Assembly (NCBI GenBank): GCA_040285825.1
Contig: JAUPSS010000001.1
Span: 496,001-560,000, forward strand
Length of the DNA: 64,000 nucleotides
Reading direction: 5' to 3'
Origin: Eukaryota sp. TZLM1-RC
Lineage: Eukaryota; Metamonada: BaSk clade
How positions within the stretch are numbered: the stretch's first letter is position 1; each line of letters opens with the position of its first letter. The notes below the pieces were generated by a model that ran no database searches, had not been told where the DNA came from, and saw only the letters and a program-made list of their open reading frames with translations. This document shows, in pieces, positions 1 through 9,273 of the stretch. Position numbers and translations under genes: made by a program.

Positions 1-1147
1 TGTCGTAAGCTTCTTGATTTCCACTGAAATATATTTTGTGGTCATCAATTGCATCCCTATGCCATTTGGCAGGCCTGGGAGTAGCAGCTTGATATTTTGA
101 ACGAGGTGCGCTAAAATAGCAATCCTCGACTGCACTCATTCCACACGAGACTGCCGAATAGGTAAGATCATCCAATCTCTTCAAAAGATTTGGACTCTGA
201 TCATAACTCTCGTAGACGACGTCGTCAAGTGTTTTGCCGTGGGCTTCCCCAAAGAGGAAGGGCCAACGTTTCGCTAAACAGTCACGTCGGACCTTCTCAC
301 ATTCGGCTGGGTCTAGTTCTCTCGCAAGACGCTCTGACTCATTCTCAGCCATTTTTAATAATTCGTCATCACTCCAATCCATTACATCTTCGGGAGGATT
401 GGCGATGAGGTCCAATAAGAAATCTCTAGCTACAGCCTCAACTGCCTTTGCTAATTTCCTTCGGTAAGGACCCTGAGAAGTCCTTTCCGTAGATGGGAAA
501 CTAGGAGTTGGATTAGGAGGATTGGGTGTATGAGGTGGTTCATCATCGCTCTCATCCCCCCTCCTGCTGTAGTTCTGATTAAGAGATCCTCTGGAATCAC
601 TTTGAGGTTCCTCACTTGAGCTGATGTCAGAAGTAGGTGAGGAGGGAGTTTTACGTGAGGAGCTAGTCGTAGACTGTTGCTCGCCTTCGCCTCCTTTACC
701 TGCTGTACAAGCGTCAGATTTATTACTTACAACAAACGCTTTGAATCTCCGTTGCTCGCTCGGAGTGAGAAAACTCTTCCTACAAGGAAGGAGCTCCGAG
801 GAGTTATTGGGATATGTGTACAGTTCTGTCACATCCACAACGTGGTTACCTCTCTCCTTATTAGGGAGGTGACTTCCTGTCTGGGAGGAAGGACTCTCCT
901 CAGTGTGAAGTTCATTCTCCTTATTGGGGAGGTGGCTTTCTTTCTGAGAGGCAAGGCTCTTCTCAGCGGAAAGCTCACTCTCCTTAGGAGGATTACTCTT
1001 CCCGAAGGAAGGATTACTCTCTGGAGGATTACTCACCGTGGGTGGTGGATTGTTCTCCTTCAAAGAAGGGACATTACTCTTCCTCAGAGAGGAAGGAGGG
1101 TTATCATTGTGGCTTTTCAGGCCATTAATTAATGATGCTTTATCCAT
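1..1147 (-). CDS. Partial open frame running off the left edge, possibly retroelement structural protein
   Basis: Read on the minus strand, an ATG at 1147 opens a frame of about 382 codons with no stop before the window edge, so the C-terminus is missing. The first ~110 residues are low complexity, with repeated Ser-Asn-Pro-Pro and Lys-Glu-Ser stretches. A Ser/Asp/Glu-rich linker and a more ordered, charged region follow. The stretch is richer in G+C than its surroundings. A Ty3/gypsy pol fragment lies 0.3 kb upstream on the same strand, so a gag-like or accessory protein of a retroelement is one possibility, but I recognise no domain. The open frame is directly visible; the function is unknown. 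Confidence 0.55.
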   Translation of the reverse strand, partial: MDKASLINGLKSHNDNPPSSLRKSNVPSLKENNPPPTVSNPPESNPSFGKSNPPKESELSAEKSLASQKESHLPNKENELHTEESPSSQTGSHLPNKERGNHVVDVTELYTYPNNSSELLPCRKSFLTPSEQRRFKAFVVSNKSDACTAGKGGEGEQQSTTSSSRKTPSSPTSDISSSEEPQSDSRGSLNQNYSRRGDESDDEPPHTPNPPNPTPSFPSTERTSQGPYRRKLAKAVEAVARDFLLDLIANPPEDVMDWSDDELLKMAENESERLARELDPAECEKVRRDCLAKRWPFLFGEAHGKTLDDVVYESYDQSPNLLKRLDDLTYSAVSCGMSAVEDCYFSAPRSKYQAATPRPAKWHRDAIDDHKIYFSGNQEAYD

Positions 1148-1419
1148 ATATGATAACAAAGAATAAGGAATAATTTATTAGAATTTCACCGGCCCTTATA
1201 AAGGCCATCACTAGTGAACTATGTTATATAAACATAAATGTACTAGACTAATTGTCCACAGTACAACAATCTGCGTTTATTCGAGCAAAAGGTCGATCTG
1301 CTCAAAGAGAGCCAGATGATTCAGTGACAGTTTTAGGCAGATGTGCCTTCTTTTGGCATGCTGGACTTCTCTTCATTTAATTAAACATGTCTTTGCGCAT
1401 GTCTGGCCAAAATTAATCA

Positions 1420-2170
1420 CTTTCAAGTAGTTTCTTTACACTAGTCGTCACACTAGGATGGCCAACATTTGCATGTCCATAAACGATAGTTAAAGTCTGC
1501 TTGTTTAAGCTATCTGGAATAACAATTTTCCCACGATTGTTGGTAAACAATTGAATAGATGAATCATACTTGTAATCTTTATAATGATCTGGGTTTGGAT
1601 CAACGTCTATGAGTTGTTCTTGTCAGATTTTCGAAATCCAGTTTCAATTTTAAATCAAATTTAGGATTTTCAACTGCTTCTTATAGTGTCAATAAGCTAT
1701 TAATCGTGGGTAACTTAAATGTTGACAGTTGACTAATGTCACTTACTTGTTGGACTCGATGGTGTTTATGGGTTTAAATCAACCAATCTAGACAACAAGT
1801 CTGCCCAATAATTCTCCTCGCCTGCAGTGTGAACTACTTCAAAATTGAATTCTGACAATATTGTTAGCCATTTTTTCACAATTCTGTTCTTTTCAGGAGC
1901 TGATATGAGGTATGCTAAATTTCTATGATCAGTGAAAATAGTTAATTTCCTCGAAATTAAATAATTTTCTAAACTACTGTTGGTGATAATTAGTAAAATT
2001 GCATACAACTCTTTCTGAAGTACAGACCAACGTTTTTGTTGAAAAGATAATAACCTGTGAAAGAAGGCAATAAGAACAACCTTTCTCTTAATTAGCGTTG
2101 TCGTTCGATCTTTTGTTGGGTTAACTTCTTCCCATATTACTCCACCTACAATTGTCGGGAATTCTTGTCA
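1420..2170 (-). mobile_element. Ty3/gypsy-type retrotransposon fragment (RNase H to integrase N-terminus)
   Basis: On the minus strand, 2170 to 1766 encodes the end of a Ty3/gypsy reverse transcriptase/RNase H. It shows a QKELYAILL segment, the TDHRNLAYL signature, and an RNase H-like end with AGEENYWADLLSR, matching the usual G-x-x-N-x-x-A-D-x-L-S-R. After stops and a frame change, around 1510-1440, comes HANVGHPSVTTSVKKLL, which resembles the H-H part of the integrase zinc-binding domain. The fragment is 5'-truncated and frame-broken, so it is dead. No LTR could be placed. Confidence 0.75.
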
Positions 2171-2577
2171 AGAAAACAAAATAATTATATGTTCGATGAT
2201 GGCTTGCTGGAACTCGAGTGTTCTTGTTGTGGGAATAACCTCGAATCAAAGTAGATTTCTCGCAAAAATAAAGATAAACTACTATTACCATTTTATTCGG
2301 GATAGAGAAAGCAAATTGACAGGTCGCAAATTGTTTATTTCTACTTTGAGCTGGTAGTTACCTTATAACTGAGACAGTACGAGAGTGTGATTAAATTAAC
2401 ACAATTTGTGAATATTTCATCGAAAAATTCTTAATAGTTGATGTATTCAATCATTTGCCTGATTATCAAACAATTGAATTTTATAAGTTTGTTCAGTAGT
2501 ATCTAAATTTATAATCATTTGTTGATTGTTTCATTAAGCAATAGCCTAAAACTTTCCAAATTGTTCCTTACTAAAAA
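2171..2577. other. AT-rich spacer, nothing recognised
   Basis: About 400 bp between the gypsy fragment and the FCP1-like gene. No open frame, repeat or RNA-like structure stood out. Confidence 0.5.
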
Positions 2578-3486
2578 TTACAAGTTTGGTACAGTTTGAG
2601 TAGCATCTTTTGCAAATAAAGACTCTGCTTCGCATATCCAATCAATCTGTTTACCTTGGTGTCGGACCACTAGATTTAACGAAGGATATTTCAAACCAAG
2701 TCGAAGTAATCTTGAAACTTGAATCTTTCTTTCAATTTCAACTTCATCAATAGGAAGACATTCAAAAGATACATCTTCGTTGAACAGGCTAAAAAATAGT
2801 TTTCCTTTGCTTAGCCTAACAAAAACTGCTTCCATGCCCAAAAATGAACCTAATAGAGTTTTTGTATGGGGAGTAATGGTGAAACTGTCTAAACTAGGGT
2901 TTGCCTCCTGAATTTCCATATATGGGTGTTCTCTTATCCATTCCCTAACATCATTTACTTTGCCACTTTTCCAATCTTTTGAAAGGGCCAGCAAATAGTT
3001 ACAAAGCTTGTCTAATGTATTCGAGACACCTGAAGCAACCTCATTAGCTCCATATTCTTCTATAACGATACCATTCTGCTTGCAATCTTGAACTTTTCTT
3101 TCTTCATTGTCAACAAGAATTACACTGGACAAGGAATGATCCCGAGCTCCACGAAGGATTTTATTCAAGCACCTTTTGGTGTCCCACTTGTTTTCCCCTT
3201 GTGGATCAGGAATGTTGTACTCACGATCAAATACTTTGTCCACCAAATGGTTAATGGAACATGCATTGAGGACAGGAGTTATGTTGTGGTACATGACAGA
3301 AGAATATACAGCAATTTCATAGTAGGGGCTGAGTTTTTCAAGGATTTGTTGAACACCAACACGGGGATAAGAGTACTTTCTGCGTACATAGAGAGCAGCT
3401 CTCACGCCATTAACGGGAACCTCGGTACGATACACAATTGTACCGTTGAGATCCAGAAGAAGAAGGGGACGCTCTGGCTTTGACAT
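2578..3486 (-). CDS. FCP1/NIF-type HAD-family protein with DxNxT motif
   Basis: This 302-residue protein begins at the ATG at 3486; the preceding in-frame GTG is ignored. Residues ~1-175 form an FCP1/NLI-interacting-factor (HAD) fold. The first motif is LLLLDLNGT, then comes a segment ending YYEIAVYSS, and later VILVDNEERK. FCP1-type phosphatases normally carry DxDxT; here the second acid is Asn (DxNxT). The nucleophile Asp is kept, but the general acid/base is missing, so activity is doubtful. I recall other FCP1-like proteins with DLNGT, so this may be a real subfamily. The C-terminal ~120 residues have no family I recognise. The stop is TAA. A hexamer repeat sits ~70 bp upstream of the start. 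Confidence 0.8.
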   Translation of the reverse strand: MSKPERPLLLLDLNGTIVYRTEVPVNGVRAALYVRRKYSYPRVGVQQILEKLSPYYEIAVYSSVMYHNITPVLNACSINHLVDKVFDREYNIPDPQGENKWDTKRCLNKILRGARDHSLSSVILVDNEERKVQDCKQNGIVIEEYGANEVASGVSNTLDKLCNYLLALSKDWKSGKVNDVREWIREHPYMEIQEANPSLDSFTITPHTKTLLGSFLGMEAVFVRLSKGKLFFSLFNEDVSFECLPIDEVEIERKIQVSRLLRLGLKYPSLNLVVRHQGKQIDWICEAESLFAKDATQTVPNL

Positions 3487-3554
3487 CACCTAGTAGCACA
3501 AAAATGCCAAACAGAATAAGAATATTAAGAATATTTTGCAAAATTGGTGAATTA

Positions 3555-3590
3555 CCATTCCCATTCCCATTCCCATTCCCATTCCCACCC
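3555..3590. repeat. Short CCATTC tandem repeat upstream of the FCP1-like gene
   Basis: About five copies of CCATTC (GAATGG on the gene's strand) lie 70-105 bp upstream of the start codon at 3486. It is a microsatellite in the presumed promoter or 5' UTR. Any regulatory role is guesswork. Confidence 0.8.
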
Positions 3591-3992
3591 CATTCCCAAT
3601 TCTCAAAATCCATGCCGTTTAACACCGATCATTTTTTTTCTGATGTCAATTTACTTCAACTTAAGGAAGGATTGGTGTTCTATTTTTATTCTTTTATTGG
3701 AAAAAACAAATCTGTCAAAAGTTTTATTGGATAATACAAATTGTTTAAAACTAATGTCGCTGTAATTGAGTGCGCACCAAACAAAAACAATGTTATACCA
3801 AACGCACCATCGTACCACCGAACAAAAAAAGTAATAGTAATAAAAAGTAGTGGTTGTGGTTATCCAATTGCTCCTTTTGTGGATTCTTCTCAGGTTGTTG
3901 TTGACTTTACTACTGTTGATTCTTTTGCTTCAATTTACTGTGAAGATGTCTTAGTTAGTTCTAATGGCCACTTAGACAAGGCTGAGTTGATT

Positions 3993-4880
3993 CTAATTCT
4001 TTTCTGTTGATTCTAATTGTCTCTTCAGTAATAACTGATCCTTTTCTGAGCTCTTCTTCCACTCATCTTTATAATTTTCAAGTTTTTCAATCCATTCCGC
4101 GTCCTTTGAACTACAAATATTTGTCAGCTGAGACTTGACACTTGTCAGCTCAGAGAACAGCTCAGTGACACGTGTTTCTGCTGAATTCAACTGACTTTTG
4201 TAATTTTGCGCTTCCTTTTGAATTTGTTGAAATTCAGTTTCTAAAATATTATTTTCAGCCACTTGATTAGTTAATTCCAAATCCTTTTCATTAATTTCAG
4301 ACATTAACTGGGAATTTCGGAATCTTAACTTTGAAATTTCAGTTTCCAGTTTAGACATTGTTGATTGGTGATCAGAAACTTGCGATTGTAAATTAACCAA
4401 CTCTAACTGTTGGTTGACCGCCTTGCCATCGTGATTGCTTTTCAGCTCAGTTATTAACCTTTCCTTTTCAATCAAATCATTTTCAAGTTCGGAAAGCTGC
4501 AGACACTGAGATTGAGTAGTTTCATTTAATTTAGATACTTCACACTCAAGTTGCTGGTTTAGTGATTGAACACTGCTCATTTCTTGGTTAAGTTGTGATA
4601 TGTGCGCATCATGAGAGTGTAGAGACGACAGAGCAAGGGAAAGAGAGGACTGTAGTTGAGATTCAATTGAGGTAAGTTCTGCATTGATATCATGGCGAAG
4701 GTCATTGAGATCAGAACGAAGCGAGAACGCATTTGAAACCTTCTGGAGTGTGTCTGGAGCGAAAAATACATCACTTACTTGTGGAAGAGGAAGATTATGT
4801 GATTTGCAGTAGTTTTGATAAGTAGTGATTGTGTGTTTAAGCTGAATCACCTTGGTTTGTAAAGAATTGAGTTTAGACAT
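3993..4880 (-). CDS. Coiled-coil protein, 295 aa
   Basis: A complete frame with ATG at 4880 and TAG at 3993. After a short N-terminal segment it is almost entirely heptad-rich, Gln/Ser/Glu/Leu-dominated coiled coil (residues ~85-290). There is no catalytic motif, signal peptide or membrane segment. The composition fits a cytoskeletal, centrosomal or tethering protein, but no orthologue is recognisable and coiled-coil similarity alone is not diagnostic. It lies between the FCP1-like gene and Fanzor Fz-A. The intron-free frame and clean ends suggest a working gene. Confidence 0.7.
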   Translation of the reverse strand: MSKLNSLQTKVIQLKHTITTYQNYCKSHNLPLPQVSDVFFAPDTLQKVSNAFSLRSDLNDLRHDINAELTSIESQLQSSLSLALSSLHSHDAHISQLNQEMSSVQSLNQQLECEVSKLNETTQSQCLQLSELENDLIEKERLITELKSNHDGKAVNQQLELVNLQSQVSDHQSTMSKLETEISKLRFRNSQLMSEINEKDLELTNQVAENNILETEFQQIQKEAQNYKSQLNSAETRVTELFSELTSVKSQLTNICSSKDAEWIEKLENYKDEWKKSSEKDQLLLKRQLESTEKN

Positions 4881-4974
4881 CGGCTAATAACACAAAACGT
4901 CAAACAGTGGTAACCTGTTGAGATTAATGGAGGACGTGGATAAAATGAACTGAGATGCTGAACTACTCAGTTGG

Positions 4975-5133
4975 AGAATTCTTACAAAGTAAATGGAATG
5001 TGGGAAAGTGTGGGAATAGTGAAAACCTCCCAAAACCAAGTTGAGGGTTAAAAACCTCCCAGAATAGGCAACCAGAAGTCGAAAATGGGTGACAAGTGTA
5101 AAATTTGATAGATGAGCTCTTTATTCTCACTAC
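4975..5133 (+). repeat. Repeated 5' flank shared by two Fanzor-containing loci
   Basis: The ~160 bp before Fz-A's ATG recur in inverted orientation at ~26,973-27,165, next to the locus that contains Fz-B. Shared blocks include an AACCTCCC / GTTGAGGGTT iteron and a segment ending just past the ATG. It may be a mobile-element end or a common promoter. Confidence 0.75.
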
Positions 5134-7088
5134 ATGTCAGACACCCCCTCTGTATCACGTGTATTCACTCGGTCTTGTGCACTTAACTCGCTGCTGACCC
5201 CTGCAGCGGTGCAACAAATTCGGACTGACCTTCCTGTGGTCACCGAGATTTGTCATGAAGCGTCTTTATTACTTCAATCTTTTCTTCTAAATTTTCCGTT
5301 GGCATCAAGAGGTTTAGTGGAACAGGATGTATGGTATCTGTTTATGACCGTCATCACCACTGGTTCTTTTCCAAAGCCTTCCACATCTAAAGGCCAACGC
5401 CAATTACTCCATATCTTTTACAATGGATTTCTTCCTGAATGCCCACAAGACAGGTCTCTTGTTTCTGTGTGGGAAAATTCTTTAGTGCCTTACAGAAATT
5501 CATTCCATCTTTTCCTCAATGATTGGCTGCAGTCCCAGAACTGTAATTTTATCAATAGAAAAGGGCTTTCTTCTTATCTTGCCTGTCGTGCTCGTCAATT
5601 GGCCTCCAACGTTAAGACATGTTTACCCAAAATTTGTCAATCCTGGACAAAAACTTTATTCGTGCTCATTGTAGAGCCCTGAATAAAACAAATGTCTTTG
5701 CAAATAATATTCTTTCACTTTTGCCAGATGAACTACTAGCCCAACCCGAGGAAGTAGTAGTTGATTCTGTTCTTGAATACCTCATCAATTTCAATTTGAA
5801 TAATTCAAGAGAAAGATTTTTTTTATTGAATGCATGTAGGTTTATCTTGAATCTCTTTCAAAGATTTCCTACCACTGCCTCCCTACTGTCCTCACATGAT
5901 AAAATCACTTTTTCATCAAAGGAAATTAGTGAGCTTTTTCTCTTCAATCTTAAAATTTCACAATACTTACTCACTTTCTTTTCTCATATGCATTGCTGGA
6001 AGATATTTAGAATAATACCTTTAGCTTCTCATAAAGGTTCTAAATTTATTGAGGTACCTTCACAAATTTTCCACTCTGTGAAAAAAATTTCCAATTATTG
6101 AAGGATCATCTTCCAAAACAAAGTTTATCAAAAATACATGTCTGAAACGAGTATTCAAACAATGTCCTTACCAAAAATTCAATATCAACAGAAAAGTTTG
6201 AAAAATAGATTTAACAAAATTTTATTGAAAACTAATGGTAATGAACTGCTTTTGACCTTTGAAGGTAAAAATAATGACTCAGAAAACACAGATGAGCTGG
6301 ATGAACCACCGAAAAAGAAAAGAAGATCAAAAAATGAAATGAAAAGTGACCCTGATGCCAACAAAACCAGAGAAACACAGTTGAAGGGTACTAAAAAAAT
6401 GCCCCGTCGAAGACGTAGACATCCAGTCGAAATTTTACCTGAAAGGCCCCTTATCGGCGTTGATCTTGGCCAATCAAGATTATGTGGTTACTTCTTAAAT
6501 GATAATCAATGTGGAGTTATTCCTTGTCCAACTGGCAGAAGATACGTGACAAAACCTTCACCCAGTAAACACTCTCCCAACCAATATTCCGTTCAAAATT
6601 TCAACCAATATTTGAACCATTGGAATTTGGTCAGGAGGAAAGTGTATTTGGAAAGTAATCGCCAGAAATGGAAAATAATTAAATTTGATAACCGCAGACG
6701 AAAAGAGAGACGGTTCAGAGAGAGTCTCAACAAATTTCAAAGGCTGGCTGGACATCCTGAAAAACTCTATCTTGCTGTGGGTTCTGCTAATTTCCCTTCT
6801 CATTGCCGAAAAGTCAATCGATATGGATCAGCAAGAGCTTTCAGAAAATGGTTGTGTTATCAAAAGGACGTGAAGCACTTGTCAACCAGTGAATTTAATA
6901 CAAGCAAAATGTCAAGTTGTTGCATGGCCGAGAATATTCAAGCAGGATCATGGCAGATGCGTATTTGTACTGAGTGTCAAATAGTATATGACAGAGATAT
7001 TTCCGCTGCAAAAAATATTCAAATTAAGAAGAAAGCGGAATTGTGGCCGGAAAGATACATTTGCCCAGATGCTCTGCTGAGGAGATGA
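5134..7088 (+). pseudogene. Fanzor (eukaryotic TnpB-like RNA-guided nuclease), copy Fz-A, one frameshift and one in-frame TGA
   Basis: The region holds a ~650-residue Fanzor protein in three pieces: 5134-5682, 5619-6101 and 6138-7088. The first join is a one-base frame change near 5610-5620. The second is a single in-frame TGA at 6099-6101. The last piece has a nuclear-localisation-like PPKKKRRSK. RuvC-I is LIGVDLGQSRL. A RuvC-II-like region has VGSANF and then SEFNTSKM. RuvC-III is DRDISAAKNI after a CxxC. This is the Bao-Jurka Fanzor layout of D, T-S, zinc ribbon, R-D. The first zinc Cys pair reads SSCC, so one ligand looks lost. Family members cut DNA guided by an element-encoded omega RNA. 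It could be a recent pseudogene, or be rescued if TGA is read through. Confidence 0.85.
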
Positions 7089-7745
7089 ATAGGGAACGTG
7101 AGCATACAGAAACAAAAACTTTTGAGACCGATCTACAAATACCTTAGTAGCATTTGGTAGATCCACTTAGATACATCAAGTCGCGAGGCTTTGTTCTGTG
7201 AATGCAGTAGGTGTATTTAAGTGAGGTAGCCCATTGATGAAGATCATGATTGTCTTTGTCAAATGATGCTACATGTCTCTTACAGCCTGTGAGTAGACAT
7301 TGAGAAAGTTGAAAATAGGAGTGAATTTCACAGGGGAATGCATGATAAGTGAAATTCACAGTAAGAATATTTGAGAATAGATGATTTTCCAGTGATGATC
7401 ATTGATCAATCATCTTTTGTATGAATTAAGGCCATAAGACATTGAACTCTTCTGTACTTCCGCAAATACTGATGTACTAGAGTTTGGCCTCGACAAGAGT
7501 GACTTTTGGTAGACTCGGGTAGTTTAGTTGGCATTGAATTTTAATTAATTGGAACTCAAACTGTGAAGAACTTCCATCACAAATTTTGGAGACATTTGTT
7601 TTATAGAAAATGGTATATGACAAACTAAAATTCAAATGAGACAAATGAGGCAAATAAAATAAGTGAATTATTGCACAAATTTATACCAAATTGCAATGTT
7701 CATGACTAATGAATTCCTAAATTAACAAACACAGACAGACATCTG
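7089..7745. other. Spacer with an 11-bp inverted repeat and a 34-bp direct repeat
   Basis: No gene is seen. GTGAATTTCAC at 7321-7331 and its exact reverse complement at 7349-7359 form a hairpin-capable repeat with a 17-nt loop. Positions 7329-7362 recur identically at 8486-8519, on the other side of the DNAJC9-like gene. Confidence 0.7.
7329..7362. repeat. 34-bp direct repeat, left copy
   Basis: Identical to 8486-8519. The left copy keeps a full inverted-repeat arm that the right copy has lost. Together the copies bracket the J-domain gene. Confidence 0.85.
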
Positions 7746-8366
7746 TTACGACCTACGCTTTTTCTTTTTACTAGGCCCACCCCTTCGTTTAGAACCAGCA
7801 GCTTTTGATGGTACTTTGGTAGTTCCAAAGTCTTCAACTTCTCCTGCTTGTATCTTTTCTAATATAAAGGTTTTGTATTTTTGCAGCATTGCTTTCCCTT
7901 CGCCAGGCACACATTGTGAAATTAAACTCCATTTACCATTGTGTTTGTTGTAAAATGTAATGACTTCTTGTTTTTCAAACTCCGTCAGACCACTATGGGA
8001 GGATGTTCGCTCTTGTTCTTCTGCGAGGACATGGGCAGCAATGTCTTGTTCGTCAAACCTACTAGTGTTAAACAATGTCATAACGGCATCGAACTTTTGA
8101 TCATCACTCATATCATCCCAATTAGCCATGTCATTGTCCTGCTTAGTACTGTCATAGAAAGCACGAGATTCAGCATCAGAGAGACATTTGTAAACCTTTC
8201 CTAAGTCTTGGAATTCTTTTGCTGCATCTGGTGAAGAGCTTTTGTCGGGATGAGTTTCCACAGCAAGTTTAAGATAAGCAACACGAATTTGTTTCTTGGT
8301 GGCAGACTCGGCGACGCCCAGGACTTCATAGTAGTTTTTGCCCTTGAAACGGTCAGATTCGAGCAT
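7746..8366 (-). CDS. J-domain protein, DNAJC9-like
   Basis: 206 residues, ATG at 8366, TAA at 7746. The J domain fills residues ~10-75: YYEVLGV, helix II, the essential HPD (ETHPDKS) needed to stimulate Hsp70 ATPase, and LGKVYKCLSD, which resembles the LGKVYxxLSD of DNAJC9. The rest is helical and acidic, ending in a lysine/arginine-rich tail (KRRGGPSKKKKRRS) that suggests nuclear localisation. DNAJC9 is a histone H3-H4 co-chaperone of ~260 residues; this one is shorter. The DNAJC9 assignment is an inference from the J-domain flavour and nuclear tail; the J domain itself is certain. The gene is bracketed by identical 34-bp repeats. Confidence 0.8.
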   Translation of the reverse strand: MLESDRFKGKNYYEVLGVAESATKKQIRVAYLKLAVETHPDKSSSPDAAKEFQDLGKVYKCLSDAESRAFYDSTKQDNDMANWDDMSDDQKFDAVMTLFNTSRFDEQDIAAHVLAEEQERTSSHSGLTEFEKQEVITFYNKHNGKWSLISQCVPGEGKAMLQKYKTFILEKIQAGEVEDFGTTKVPSKAAGSKRRGGPSKKKKRRS

Positions 8367-9273
8367 AGATTTGAGAGTTTGAATGTGGTTGCTTTGGAGC
8401 CAAAAACAATGTATAAAAGAGGTGCTAATTGATTATTCTGAGGTTGAATTTTAGGTTGAATACAAATCCCTTGTTTTTGTACAAACACAGGGGAATGCAT
8501 GATAAGTGAAATTCACAGTTACAATACTGACCCATTTTCTTTGTTCATTGTTTATAACCTTATTAGTATTCTTTATTACTTTTGTTAATAACTTGTATTC
8601 AAACATTGCAATAGCCTAAAATATATACATATTATACAATAAATACAGTATGATAGTTTATGAAATGCTGCATTGATATGCTGATGGTTATATTCTCAGC
8701 TATAACATTGTCCTATTGGCTTAAGAAGAGGATTGAATTCACGATAGTTATTATAGAATTATACTGTTAATTGAGCAAGCATATACCAATATTTAGCGGG
8801 TACGCCACCTGTTAAGTTCATTGAGTGCTCATACATCCGATTTAAATGAATTTGATCAATTATTTGTTCAGAAAACGCCAAATTTGTTAAATTGAATTTC
8901 AAGGTCTATATCGTGACAATAACGTCCCATTAAACTGATATATCAACACGCATATGAACAACACCTAAATTTAACTATGTTTTACGAAGCAAGCAATTAT
9001 AAAATCCCAACAAGAGACAAAATTTCTTCAGCACTTATTGCAGAAACGATTACACATTTTAAAATCAATCACTGTGACCAACAGTGAAGTCAGATAAGGA
9101 AATTTTGTATGGACATGAGTGGTCACACAAAGTCTTAAAATTGAGGGAAATATTGGGCATTACACATGCTCCAGCACAGTATTGAAAAGTTTGTACAATT
9201 TAAATGCTCTCCTATATTATATTACCAAACATCTTTTAAAACAAAAATTTATTTCAAGACCTACAAAAATATT
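8367..9273. other. AT-rich spacer with the right 34-bp repeat copy
   Basis: Contains the repeat copy at 8486-8519. The stretch at ~8,570-8,620 resembles ~21,955-22,010 next to a hAT scar, so part of this spacer may be transposon debris. No gene is seen. Confidence 0.5.

Noticed and set aside
3741-4010. 89-codon plus-strand open frame
   Set aside because: No family, overlaps the end of the coiled-coil gene, and lies in low-complexity sequence.
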